Assembly: GCA_951813615.1 (NCBI GenBank)
Contig: OX638377.1
Location: forward strand, 1,860,001-1,924,000
Origin: an uncultured Latescibacterota bacterium
GTDB taxonomy: Bacteria; Latescibacterota; UBA2968; UBA8231
Reading direction: 5' to 3'
DNA: 64,000 nucleotides
Each line of letters opens with the position of its first letter. Positions within the stretch are counted from its first letter, which is position 1. The notes under the pieces are model-generated. The model was not told the DNA's origin, did no database searches, and saw nothing but the letters and a program-made list of their open reading frames with translations. This document shows, one piece after another, positions 38,485 through 47,647 of this stretch. The position numbers and the translations under genes were made by a program.

Positions 38485-41313
38485 ATGTTGCGTTTTCTCC
38501 TATCCATCGCGGTACTCGGTATTCTGTCCTGCTCCAAAGATGCGCCTGTTTCGCCTCCTCAAGCTGGTAAGGCCATAGCCGACGATGTCGCGTCAGATCG
38601 GGCGGTGCTAGAGGCGTTTTACAAAGCAACGGATGGTGATAATTGGAAAGATAACACCAATTGGTTGAGCGAGAAGCCGCTAGCCTCTTGGTATGGAATT
38701 AATACTACTGCGGAACGCGTCAGTTCCATATCGTTAAGAGATAATAATTTGGCTGGCTATATACCGTCTGAACTAGGCCAGTTAACAAAACTGGAAAGAC
38801 TATATCTGAATAACAATAATTTGACGGGTCCGATTCCTCCTGAGTTAGGCCAACTGACAAACCTAGAATACCTGTTGTTGAATAGCAATGATTTGACAGG
38901 TCCGATTCCTCCTGAGTTAGGTCAACTGACAAATCTGTACGAACTACAGTTGCTCCTCAATAATTTGACGGGTCCGATCCCGCCTGCATTAGGCCAACTA
39001 ACAAATCTGGAAAGACTTAGTCTTGGGCATAATCAGTTGACGGGTCCAATCCCGTCTGAACTAGTCCAACTGACAAAACTGGTAAGACTATGGTTGAACT
39101 CCAATCGGTTGACGGGTCCAATCCCGTCTGAACTAGTCCAACTGACAAAACTGGAAGTTCTTAGTCTTGGGGATAATCAGTTGACGGGTCCGATCCCGTC
39201 TGAACTAGTCCAACTGACAAAACTGGAAGTTCTTAGTCTTAGGGATAATCAGTTGACGGGTTCGATCCCGGCTGAATTAGGCCAATTGACGAACCTGAGA
39301 CAGGTTAATCTTGCACACAATCAGTTGACGGGTTCGATCCCGGCTGAATTAGGCCAATTGACGAACCTGAAACGACTACAATTAATGGGAAATCAGTGGA
39401 CAGGGTGTATTCCTAATACCTTACGAAATCTTACCCTATCCGATCATTTTCAATATGCGGATTTTGACCTATTAGAGATTCTTTTTTGCGGCGAGGATGA
39501 TCAATTAGGTCGAGATGCCTTGATTGCGTTATATAATGCAACAGGCGGCGAGAATTGGAAGAATAAGACCAATTGGTTAACAGATGCTCCCTTAGACAAA
39601 TGGCATGGCGTTGATGTAGATGCATTTGGGCGAGTCATAGCGATAGATCTAATTGGCAATGGGTTACAGGGCGCAATCCCACCAGAAATAAAAGAGTTGA
39701 CGGCCCTTAAAGAACTTCGGCTTGGAAACAATCAGCTAACGGACGTGACGGAGATCGGCAACCTAACAAGTCTAACTTTGTTGATGCTCCATGATAACCG
39801 ATTGGGAGGTGAGCAACTTCTAGGAGATGATCAGACTTCCTTTGATAGCTTTTTCGATGTGTTCCAAGGCAATAATGAAGAGCCAAGCCCAAGCGGGAAT
39901 GGGAGTATTCCCTCAACGTTTGCTCAGTTGACCAACCTGCAACTGCTCTGGCTTCAAGGTAATCAGATTACGGATATATCGTCGTTGGGAAGCCTGACGA
40001 CGTCATCCGAGATATCGCTTACGCTTACCAATAACCAGATAGTGGATATATCGCCGTTGGGAAATCTAACCAATCTGGTGGGCCTCTGGCTTAAAGACAA
40101 CCAGATTACGGATATATCGCCGTTGGAAAATCTGACTAATCTAGAGTCTGTAACGCTTACCAATAACCAGATAGTGGATATATCGCCGTTGGGAAACCTG
40201 GATAGTCTAAGGAGCATCGGCCTTAGCTACAATCAGATTACGGATATATCGCCGTTGGAAAATCTGGCTGGTCTACGGGGTATCGGCCTTAGTAAAAACC
40301 GGATAGTGGATATATCGCCGTTGGAAAATCTAACTAACCTGCAAAGGCTCAATCTTAGCGACAATCGGATTACGGATATATCGCCACTTTTGAATTTGAT
40401 GGCCCTAGAGGAGGTGGATCTTTGGGGAAATCCTCTTAACTCGGAATTACAAACAATCCATACCCTTGAAGAAAGGGGAGTGCTTGTATTTTTCCATAGT
40501 ATAGTTGAGAGCATTTTTAATATCGAGTTAGTGTACCTTGAAGATTTCAGCGATTCTCAAAAGCGAAAAATCGACTTCGCAGCGCAGCGCTGGGCGTCTA
40601 TTTTTACGGCTGATTTACCCGACCACGAATTTATCTCTGATTGGCAGGGCAGTTGCGGCGACCAGTCTTTTGAAATACGCAAAGGAGAGCGCATAGACGA
40701 TTTGCGTATCTATGTCGGCTTTATCGAGCCTGGATATGATGGGGGCCTTTCCATTATTGGAAAGGGATGGCCTTCGCTATTACGCGACAATCATCTGCCC
40801 GTTGTTGGCTGTATGCAATTTGAGCCTTTTGATATCTTCTACAATATACATTTTACTGCTCTTCATGAGGTCGGGCACGTTTTGGGGTTTGGCGCAACGT
40901 GGACAAACAACGGCTTGCTGCAGGAACCATCTTGGGATTTTCCAGACGGTGATCCGCATTTTAACGGACCGTTGACAGTCGCTGCGTTTGATGAGGCAGG
41001 TGGAGACGTTTATACAGGGGCAAAAGTACCCGTGGTGGGGTTTCTTCCTAACGGGTGGCACGATAACAGTCATTGGCGAGATTCTGTATTTGGCAACGAA
41101 TTAATGACGCAAGAAGGAAGAGGCAAACAGGCGCTATCGGCGATTACACTTCAATCACTGGCGGATTTGGGCTACTCGGTCGATCTGTCCCAAGCGGATG
41201 ACTATACACTCTCAGCGCCGCGAGCTGCCAAGCCCGTAGCGGATCGAGATCGGCAACCCTTCTGCGATGTATCGGGATTGCCGGAGCCGGCCTATGTTTC
41301 GGAGATAGAATAA
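38485..41313 (+). CDS. Lipoprotein with two types of leucine-rich repeats and a C-terminal zinc metallopeptidase
   Basis: ATG 38485 follows AAGGAGG. The 942-residue product has a lipobox (LGILSCSKD). An LRR N-cap (ATDGDNWKDNTNWL) leads into about nine plant-type 24-residue repeats (LTGPIPPELGQLTNLEYL). A second N-cap (ATGGENWKNKTNWL) follows, with two or three further repeats, then a block of internalin-type 22-residue repeats (NQITDISPLENLTNL). The last 270 residues contain HEVGHVLGFG (about 794-803), the HExxHxxGF motif of zincins such as the M8/M10 group, with a helical region before it and LMTQEGRGKQALSAITLQSLADLGY after it, as in leishmanolysin-like proteases. It is probably an outer-surface protease with LRR-mediated target binding. 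Confidence 0.85.
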   Translation: MLRFLLSIAVLGILSCSKDAPVSPPQAGKAIADDVASDRAVLEAFYKATDGDNWKDNTNWLSEKPLASWYGINTTAERVSSISLRDNNLAGYIPSELGQLTKLERLYLNNNNLTGPIPPELGQLTNLEYLLLNSNDLTGPIPPELGQLTNLYELQLLLNNLTGPIPPALGQLTNLERLSLGHNQLTGPIPSELVQLTKLVRLWLNSNRLTGPIPSELVQLTKLEVLSLGDNQLTGPIPSELVQLTKLEVLSLRDNQLTGSIPAELGQLTNLRQVNLAHNQLTGSIPAELGQLTNLKRLQLMGNQWTGCIPNTLRNLTLSDHFQYADFDLLEILFCGEDDQLGRDALIALYNATGGENWKNKTNWLTDAPLDKWHGVDVDAFGRVIAIDLIGNGLQGAIPPEIKELTALKELRLGNNQLTDVTEIGNLTSLTLLMLHDNRLGGEQLLGDDQTSFDSFFDVFQGNNEEPSPSGNGSIPSTFAQLTNLQLLWLQGNQITDISSLGSLTTSSEISLTLTNNQIVDISPLGNLTNLVGLWLKDNQITDISPLENLTNLESVTLTNNQIVDISPLGNLDSLRSIGLSYNQITDISPLENLAGLRGIGLSKNRIVDISPLENLTNLQRLNLSDNRITDISPLLNLMALEEVDLWGNPLNSELQTIHTLEERGVLVFFHSIVESIFNIELVYLEDFSDSQKRKIDFAAQRWASIFTADLPDHEFISDWQGSCGDQSFEIRKGERIDDLRIYVGFIEPGYDGGLSIIGKGWPSLLRDNHLPVVGCMQFEPFDIFYNIHFTALHEVGHVLGFGATWTNNGLLQEPSWDFPDGDPHFNGPLTVAAFDEAGGDVYTGAKVPVVGFLPNGWHDNSHWRDSVFGNELMTQEGRGKQALSAITLQSLADLGYSVDLSQADDYTLSAPRAAKPVADRDRQPFCDVSGLPEPAYVSEIE

Positions 41314-41422
41314 CGAACTATTCAAAAATCGTACTGACCGCTTTTTCTGTGCTTGCCCAATAAGGCGCTTGTGCTAGACGATCAATATAGCGGCACTAAT
41401 TTCGTAGCTCACTAATTTCGCC

Positions 41423-42277
41423 TCATGCGGATGGCGGTCGCCGCGGCGCATTGGGTTCAATAATGGCCCGTCTTTCTGGAGTCAAGCGCTGTAACAGGTC
41501 TTCTGAAATTTGATAGTTTAATCGCTCGCGCACGTATTTCGGGGAATAGCGATAGACAATCGTTCGCCGATAACCGGGATTGGTGCGTTCTGCCGCGCCG
41601 TGTGTTATCGCATCTGTGAATAACAAAACGTCTCCCGCTTTCAAATACATTTCTTGCATGGCGGTAGCGGTCCCAGCGGGTTTGCCGCTCACATCGTCGT
41701 AAATCAAGCCTCGGCCATCTACCTCTAGCCGAGGGTGGATTTCCGTACACTTGTGGCTGCCCGGAATTAGGACCGGTGGGCCATCGCCATCGCCGATGTC
41801 GTTGAGGGCCATCAATACGTTAATCTGCCCGACCATCCATTCTCCCGTGTTGTTCTGGCGAAACGTCAAATAGCTGAGCGGAACATGGCCGCCGCAGTGA
41901 ATGTGGAGGTAACCACCTGGACCGCGGACGTTGAGAAAATTCTCGTGAATGGAAAGGCCATTTACTGAGGAGTGAATGTACTTTTTGACCAAGTCGATCC
42001 AGGCGGGGTGATCTATTAGTTTCTCGAAAACGGAGCCACCCTCGATGATACTTTGGAAGTTGACGCCATTTTCTTCATTGTAGGTGTGCGTTTCTATGTG
42101 ACCTATCCAGCGGCCTTTTTTCTTTGGATCACCATCGGTTGACCACGGTTCTTTTACATACGATTCGTGGTCGTTGATCCACTGGTTCATCTCGCGCAAA
42201 TCCGCTGCCGAGATTGCATTTTTTAAGACTAAATAACCTTGGAGGTCGAATAGGTAGTCTTGTGAGTTGTTGTCCAT
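41423..42277 (-). CDS. Phytanoyl-CoA dioxygenase family protein (atypical first motif)
   Basis: The 284-residue protein has the PhyH layout: FDLQGYLVLKNAISAADL, INVLMALNDIGDGDGPPVLIPGSHK, MYLKAGDVLLFTDAITHGA and an Arg in YRRTIVYRY. The distal His and Arg are present. The proximal motif reads GGYLHIHCGGH instead of the usual HxD, a form seen in a large environmental subgroup, so iron coordination is uncertain. It lies 46 bp downstream of the small putative nuclease gene. The substrate is unknown. Confidence 0.78.
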   Translation of the reverse strand: MDNNSQDYLFDLQGYLVLKNAISAADLREMNQWINDHESYVKEPWSTDGDPKKKGRWIGHIETHTYNEENGVNFQSIIEGGSVFEKLIDHPAWIDLVKKYIHSSVNGLSIHENFLNVRGPGGYLHIHCGGHVPLSYLTFRQNNTGEWMVGQINVLMALNDIGDGDGPPVLIPGSHKCTEIHPRLEVDGRGLIYDDVSGKPAGTATAMQEMYLKAGDVLLFTDAITHGAAERTNPGYRRTIVYRYSPKYVRERLNYQISEDLLQRLTPERRAIIEPNAPRRPPSA

Positions 42278-42323
42278 TTTTTAATCCTGACTTGCGTCCG
42301 CAGCACTTTGTTAGGCTATGAAT

Positions 42324-43001
42324 TTACGCGTACAAATAGCACTCTTCTCCATGTACCCATCCGAGGTACAAAGGCAATTCGTTTCGGGCTCGTGTCGTTC
42401 CAAGGACACCAATCTCGGCTTCGATCCCAAAAAGTCGACTGAACTCACAGTATTCCGTAAACCATTTATCTTCTGGACTGAATGTATGAACTAACATGAC
42501 CGCGGCCTTGGTGCCGAATCGCTCTGCTTCAATGATAGCTGATGCAGTGCGGTGCAATAGCTGGTAATAAATATGGCCGGGTGGCTCGTAGTTGAGGCCA
42601 AGGCGCGACACGAGATATTCGAGGCGTTTCTGTTTGCCCGGACTTGCATTAGCCTTCCACTCTTCTAAAGTTCGATCAAAAGGTTCATCCACCTTTCCTT
42701 CAACTGCGATTGAAACGAGCCCATCTGGGGTTTTAGCCAGAACCCATACGTCGTTTTGTGAAGCACCCCCTCTGCCGGGAAGCGGGACCTTCCATTCCGG
42801 AAATATCAGCAATGGCTCAATTTCACGTAAGACGTCGGATTGACTAAGAATCTTTCTGACTTCCGGGGGGAATCCTTTGCAACCTTCCCAACAATGGGCG
42901 AGTGCCCTCGCGGATTTTCCACGCGCCCATTGTTTGTCAGGATCAGCCAAGAAAGCCTTCCAGTCGTTTGGACATGCTGATGGAACAAAAATTTTCGTCA
43001 A
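42324..43001 (-). CDS. Putative PD-(D/E)XK-type protein next to a D12 methylase
   Basis: The 225-residue protein starts at TTG 43001 with AAGGAG well placed upstream. I do not recognise a named family with certainty (it resembles DUF6946-type hypothetical proteins). The segment NDVWVLAKTPDGLVSIAVEGKVDEPF has an Asp, a hydrophobic strand and then E-G-K, the spacing expected for a PD-(D/E)XK nuclease core. It follows the D12 adenine methylase by 13 bp on the same strand, so it is a candidate restriction partner. An alternative is a non-catalytic stress or immunity protein. Confidence 0.5.
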   Translation of the reverse strand: MTKIFVPSACPNDWKAFLADPDKQWARGKSARALAHCWEGCKGFPPEVRKILSQSDVLREIEPLLIFPEWKVPLPGRGGASQNDVWVLAKTPDGLVSIAVEGKVDEPFDRTLEEWKANASPGKQKRLEYLVSRLGLNYEPPGHIYYQLLHRTASAIIEAERFGTKAAVMLVHTFSPEDKWFTEYCEFSRLFGIEAEIGVLGTTRARNELPLYLGWVHGEECYLYA

Positions 43002-43014
43002 GGTTCTCTCCTTA

Positions 43015-43911
43015 TCACTTTTGATCTTGCGGAACGTAGTTAGTCCACAGCACTTCGCGCCGGCTGTCCTTGGTGGAATGAATGGTCTTGTCCGGGCCCG
43101 CCGTCTTGAACCAGTGATCGGGTGGGAACAGCTCGTCCATTAAGGAGTGATGGTAGCCGGACACGGCCACCTTGCCCTCGCACGCATTGACGACTTCCGC
43201 CAACGTGCGGTGCTCAGTTTCGTCCATTTCAAAGCCGTATGCTTTGGCATCGCCACGAGTGGCGTGTAAGTAGGGAGGGTCGCAGTAGAACAAGGTTTTG
43301 TGGCTATCGTAGAGTTGAATTATATCGACAGCGGGTCGGTTCTCAATTTGGACTCGGATTAGACGTTGTGCAATCTCGTCGAGCGCATCTACGCCTCCCA
43401 ACCAGCGGGAGACCACGCCAGACATACCAGCACGGCTCGTATTCTTGCAGTTGGCCCAACGACCGAGGGAGGCCGTTTGCGCTAATCCGGTGCGGGTTTG
43501 CCGCGCTCTGATGTAGAAACGTCGGGCGCGTTCTAAGTCACTAATGTCCTCTGTGCTGCCGTAGATGGCGTAGTAGTATTCCTCGCGTGAGAACGGCGTC
43601 AGGGCGATAGTGCGGATCAGTGCTTGGTGCTGGTCACGCAGTACTCGAAAGAAGTTCACCACCTCACCGTCGAGATCGTTATAGGTCTCGACAGGAGCCG
43701 GTGCCCGATTGATGAGCACGGCCCCGGAACCGGCAAATGGCTCGCAGTAATGATGACACTCCGGCAGCAGAGGTAACAGCCAGTTGAGATGAGAGAACTT
43801 CCCACCGTACCAGCCAAACACAATGCGACGACGAGTATAGCCCACGGTCGCTGGATGTTGAGACTGTTCGTCTAAGAAAATAGGGGACACGCCCCGCGAT
43901 TTTTTGGTCAT
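43015..43911 (-). CDS. D12-class (Dam-like) N6-adenine DNA methyltransferase
   Basis: The 298-residue protein has the SAM-binding motif PFAGSGAV preceded by FGWYGGKFSHLNWLLPLLPE, and the catalytic DPPY motif in LFYCDPPYLH, in the order typical of the D12/alpha class (MT-A70-unrelated, Dam/DpnM-like). It probably methylates adenine in a short target, either as a solitary methylase or with the adjacent small protein as restriction partner. Its start lies only 3 bp after the stop of the DUF2088 gene, an unusually tight junction for an accessory gene. Confidence 0.88.
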   Translation of the reverse strand: MTKKSRGVSPIFLDEQSQHPATVGYTRRRIVFGWYGGKFSHLNWLLPLLPECHHYCEPFAGSGAVLINRAPAPVETYNDLDGEVVNFFRVLRDQHQALIRTIALTPFSREEYYYAIYGSTEDISDLERARRFYIRARQTRTGLAQTASLGRWANCKNTSRAGMSGVVSRWLGGVDALDEIAQRLIRVQIENRPAVDIIQLYDSHKTLFYCDPPYLHATRGDAKAYGFEMDETEHRTLAEVVNACEGKVAVSGYHHSLMDELFPPDHWFKTAGPDKTIHSTKDSRREVLWTNYVPQDQK

Positions 43912-43914
43912 GGG

Positions 43915-45174
43915 CTAGAACGCAAGCGGCAAATCGCCGTTTTCGTCAAAGGGCATTTCCTCGGCTTCGGCGATGATTTCCAAGTCCTCGCGCTGTTCGA
44001 CTTCGGAGCGATAGGCTTCTGAGACGAAGAGTTCGCCTAGCTCCAAGGTGTTGTGGATGCGCAGGACCTTGGCGTTTTTAGGCTCGACTAGACCGACGGT
44101 TTCCAAAGCCTTTTCGATGCAGATACGGTCCGTGTCGAAGTAGAGCGGGATGTGTGCGCCCGAGGGGTGGTTGCCGGTCATGCAGTTGATGTAGGTGATC
44201 TCGCGGTCCATCTGCTCGATGGCGCGCTTGTGCGCGTATTCGGCCGTGCCGATGCCCGAGGCGTTGCCGTGCGTTTCTTCGGTCAGGCCGCGGACTAGGA
44301 TGCGGGTGACTTTGGGGTATTCCTTGTCAGCGGCGTGGTTGTCGTGGAATTTGCGGCCGACGACGTTGGTGTCCATGCCAGCGCCGGAGATGTTTTTGCC
44401 GATCGCATCGACGATGAGCAGATCGACTTCGTCGAAGGGCAGGCGCGGCATCCATTCCTTGGCGAGGACTAACAATTCCTTTTCGCGCTCCACGAATTCG
44501 TCGGCTCCCACGCCCTTGATGAGCGCAGTTTGGTCGTACTGGTTTTCGACTAAGCCCAGCCCCATGAGCACGCCGCATTGGTCGATGACGGTTTGGCCGA
44601 CCGAGCGGACGATGCGGTCGAAGCTGTAGTGGACAATGGCTTGGTGGTACAGGGCCGCGCCTTTGTGTTTGCCCAAGCCAATGAGCATCATCTTGTGCAG
44701 GCCGCTCTCGATTTCGCCGACAAAGTCGGTGTGCGGCTTGACGCGGCCGACGACGGCTACGTGGTCGGCTTCATAGGCGTATTTATCGAAAAAGACGGGG
44801 ACGCCGTCCTCGGTTGCGCCTACCTGTACCGTTTCCATAGACGACTTAATGGGTGCTCCGGTGTACTCCTTAGTGACGCCGTAGCCTTCGATGATTTCCT
44901 GTTGCGCCTCGGCAATGCCGCCACCGTGGCTGCCCATGGCGGGGACGAGGAAGGGCTGGAGTCCAAGGGCCTTAAACTCGGCCACGAGGCTTTTGATCAC
45001 GAGCGCGATGTTGGCAATGCCCCGGCTGCCAACGGATATGGCGATGGTCTCGCCGGGCTTGATTTTGGGGCCTAAGTCGAGGCGCTGGACTTCGGCGCGC
45101 ACGGCCGCGGGAATGTCCTCGACGGTAGGCGCGGAGAAATGCTGGCGGACGCGGAGCATGCGGGGTAGGGACAT
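43915..45174 (-). CDS. LarA-like / DUF2088 protein
   Basis: The start ATG 45174 has a perfect AGGAGGT upstream. The 419-residue protein contains SVGSRGIANIALVIKSL, VPAMGSHGGG, VGRVKPHTDFVGEIESGLHKMMLIGLGKHKGA and DAIGKNISGAGMDTNVVGR. It belongs to the DUF2088 group related to nickel-pincer lactate racemase LarA, whose members probably racemise or isomerise hydroxy acids. No LarB/C/E cofactor genes are in the window. It follows the iron alcohol dehydrogenase by 10 bp, suggesting that the two act on consecutive intermediates of one hydroxy-acid or alcohol pathway. Confidence 0.8.
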   Translation of the reverse strand: MSLPRMLRVRQHFSAPTVEDIPAAVRAEVQRLDLGPKIKPGETIAISVGSRGIANIALVIKSLVAEFKALGLQPFLVPAMGSHGGGIAEAQQEIIEGYGVTKEYTGAPIKSSMETVQVGATEDGVPVFFDKYAYEADHVAVVGRVKPHTDFVGEIESGLHKMMLIGLGKHKGAALYHQAIVHYSFDRIVRSVGQTVIDQCGVLMGLGLVENQYDQTALIKGVGADEFVEREKELLVLAKEWMPRLPFDEVDLLIVDAIGKNISGAGMDTNVVGRKFHDNHAADKEYPKVTRILVRGLTEETHGNASGIGTAEYAHKRAIEQMDREITYINCMTGNHPSGAHIPLYFDTDRICIEKALETVGLVEPKNAKVLRIHNTLELGELFVSEAYRSEVEQREDLEIIAEAEEMPFDENGDLPLAF

Positions 45175-45184
45175 AGTGGACCTC

Positions 45185-46336
45185 CTAAATGGCTTGTTGG
45201 AATAGAACTTCGAGATCGCGCTGGCTGGTCTTGCGCGGGTTGACGGCAATGTTGCCGCTCTGCATGGCGGTTTGTGCCATCGTGCGAATGCGGGCCGTAT
45301 CGACACCGACATCCCCTAGCTTGGCAGGGATGCCTAAGTCGGCGTTGATATGCCGCACCGAGGCGATAGCGGCTAGCGCGGCTTGGCGTTGGTCTAACCC
45401 GGAAGTATGCCCGCCGAGCGCCTCGGCGATGGCGGCAAATTTGCCGGGGCAGGCAAACCAATTGAACTCCATGACGTAGGGCAGCAAGATGGCGTTGAGC
45501 AGCCCGTGATGTACGTGGTAGTGAGCGCCGACTGGATGGGACATGGCGTGGACATTGCCGAGGCGCGTTTGCGAAAAGGCGACGCCAGCCAGCATACTGG
45601 CGATGAGCATGTTTTCGGTGGCGGCTAGCGCGTGGTCGTTGGCGCAGGCCAGACGCAGGTTGTCGCCGATGAGGCGGATGGCGTGCAGCGCGATGCCTTC
45701 GGTGATGGGCGTGGCCGCTAAGTTGATATAGGATTCGAGTGCGTGGGTCAGGGCGTCCATGCCAGTAGCTGCGCCGACAAGGGCGGGCAGGGCGACCGAC
45801 AGGTCGGGGTCGAGGACGCCAAGTTGGGGCGCGATCTTCCAGCTAATGACGGGGTCTTTGTTGCCGCTGGCGGGATTGTCCAGCACGGCAAAGGGCGTGA
45901 CTTCACTGGCGGTGCCGTAGGTCGTGGGGACGCAGGCGAGGTAAGGCAGGTCGTTTGCGACTTTGTCGCTGCCTAGATACTGGGTGATGCGTCCGGCGTT
46001 GGACGCGAGTACGCCGATCATCTTGGCCACGTCCATAGGCGAGCCGCCGCCGAGGCCGATGATGGCGTTGCAGCGTTCTTGTTGGTACGTCTGGGCACCT
46101 TCTTCGACGGATTCTTGGGTCGGCTCACTCGAACCGTCTTTGAGATAGACGGCATGGGGGATATCGCCGAGGGCGGTGGTGACGGCTTCCACTGTGCCGA
46201 TTTCTCCTAAGACCTGATCGGAGACGATCAGGACCTTGTCGGCCGGCGAGAAGCAATCCGCCAAGCAGGCGATGGACCCGGGGCCGTGGACGATGCGGGT
46301 GGGATGGCGGAAGTCGAAGTGGGTTTGGAAGGGCAT
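45185..46336 (-). CDS. Iron-containing alcohol dehydrogenase
   Basis: A group III dehydrogenase of 383 residues with IGLGGGSPMDVAK (NAD binding), CVPTTYGTASEVTPFAV, ATGMDALTHALESY (metal Asp/His region) and HAMSHPVGAHYHVHHGLLNAILLP (metal His ligands). The family oxidises alcohols such as lactaldehyde, 1,3-propanediol or 4-hydroxybutyrate. It sits just upstream of the DUF2088 gene in a leftward operon. Confidence 0.9.
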   Translation of the reverse strand: MPFQTHFDFRHPTRIVHGPGSIACLADCFSPADKVLIVSDQVLGEIGTVEAVTTALGDIPHAVYLKDGSSEPTQESVEEGAQTYQQERCNAIIGLGGGSPMDVAKMIGVLASNAGRITQYLGSDKVANDLPYLACVPTTYGTASEVTPFAVLDNPASGNKDPVISWKIAPQLGVLDPDLSVALPALVGAATGMDALTHALESYINLAATPITEGIALHAIRLIGDNLRLACANDHALAATENMLIASMLAGVAFSQTRLGNVHAMSHPVGAHYHVHHGLLNAILLPYVMEFNWFACPGKFAAIAEALGGHTSGLDQRQAALAAIASVRHINADLGIPAKLGDVGVDTARIRTMAQTAMQSGNIAVNPRKTSQRDLEVLFQQAI

Positions 46337-46421
46337 GGACGATCCTCTGTGTACAGGAGGGAAAGTAGCTAGTGCTCTTCGTTGATGTCAAGGTAACTGG
46401 CGGGGCGCTACCTGCATGAAA

Positions 46422-47639
46422 TTAGGATAACCCACCGACCAAACTCTGCACCGATGTTTCAAGTTCATGGGTTATCTGTTCCACCGTATCTCTCTTCTGA
46501 GTTCTGTAGGTGTCGTAATATTCCCGGAGATCTTTCGGTTCGCCGACGCGGACGGATGCCACCCGCGGCCCGCGCATTTCTGACCTGCCAAAGACTTCTC
46601 TTTCAAGACGGAGAATCACATCGAGAAACCGCTCTGGCGACGGTTCTTCGGCAACATACCCGTCAGAGATTGATATAAAATTGATCAACCGCTCTAGATC
46701 GGGATAGAATTGTTGAAATTTCTGGAGCTGCTCTCCATGTATTTTTTGCTCGTACTCCGTCATCTGCTCAATGTCTTTATAGATTTCGGCATCGACTATG
46801 TTTTTCAACGCACGTGTCCTTGTGAGTATGTCGGCTTCAGTTTGGATACCCATAATTCCTTCGGCATGGGACAGGATCGCATCTTTCAACCTTTCGATAT
46901 GTACATCAAGGGACACGGTTTCGTCCATCTCATACTGATATTCCGCTGCGAGTGTCCTGACTATCGCGACACCGATGCGGCGCAACCGATCGTAGCGTTC
47001 TACTGGCGTCTGTTCGGCAGGCGGGAGGATATACCGTTCCAACCTCGTGAGAGCAGCGTCAATAGAATCCCACATGTCGCGCGGATAGTGATATTTGATG
47101 CCGACGGGCACAGCGTAGAGCGATTTGCCGACTTGCGCTTTTTCCATATCGTCCAACGCCCAGAAGCACATCTGGACGATGCCTCTCTCAAAGCGCATGA
47201 CGGTATCATTTTGGCGCGAAATTTCCCCTTCGCCAAAGATGACAATCGGCCAGTCGCCCTTAAACAAGAGCGCCCGCGTCGTGCGGAAGGCATCTCTATC
47301 TACAGTGCCTCGCACGACCGAGTACACACCGCACCGCTGCATCAGATAGCATCGGATCGCCCCGAATCTACCCCTGTCGAAGGCTTCCCGCGCCGCCATG
47401 TAGTAGAACGGTTGCGATAACCGCTTCGACAAGAGGAACATAACCATAGGATCTTCGTGCGCCGGATGGTTAGGGGCTAAGACCGCAGAATGCCCACGTA
47501 TGGCCTCCAACCGAGCGATGGACTCTGCATCGACATCCAGCGTTAGCCCTTTCAAATACAAGCGATTCACAAGCGGTATCAGAGCTTGTATAGTTTGAAT
47601 CGTCGTCACGCTCGGTTTAGGTGGTTTGAAAGCTAACAT
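46422..47639 (-). CDS. PlsC-like acyltransferase with C-terminal extension
   Basis: The start ATG 47639 (MLAFKPPKPSV) was chosen because the upstream frame runs into the PhyH gene; 405 residues. The acyltransferase motifs are present: NHPAHED (HX4D) and IFGEGEIS in place of EGTRS, with a binding-site segment around VPVGIKYHY. The domain ends at about 230; the remaining 170 residues are helical and probably contain a coiled coil (YKDIEQMTEYEQKIHGEQLQKF). It probably transfers acyl groups to a lysophospholipid or other lipid acceptor. It starts 8 bp after the PhyH gene ends. Confidence 0.75.
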   Translation of the reverse strand: MLAFKPPKPSVTTIQTIQALIPLVNRLYLKGLTLDVDAESIARLEAIRGHSAVLAPNHPAHEDPMVMFLLSKRLSQPFYYMAAREAFDRGRFGAIRCYLMQRCGVYSVVRGTVDRDAFRTTRALLFKGDWPIVIFGEGEISRQNDTVMRFERGIVQMCFWALDDMEKAQVGKSLYAVPVGIKYHYPRDMWDSIDAALTRLERYILPPAEQTPVERYDRLRRIGVAIVRTLAAEYQYEMDETVSLDVHIERLKDAILSHAEGIMGIQTEADILTRTRALKNIVDAEIYKDIEQMTEYEQKIHGEQLQKFQQFYPDLERLINFISISDGYVAEEPSPERFLDVILRLEREVFGRSEMRGPRVASVRVGEPKDLREYYDTYRTQKRDTVEQITHELETSVQSLVGGLS

Positions 47640-47647
47640 CGCGAGCA

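Noticed and set aside
38800..39380. Regularly spaced DNA repeats resembling a CRISPR array
   Set aside because: The repeats are in frame codons for 24-residue LRR units of the lipoprotein; there are no spacers and no cas genes.
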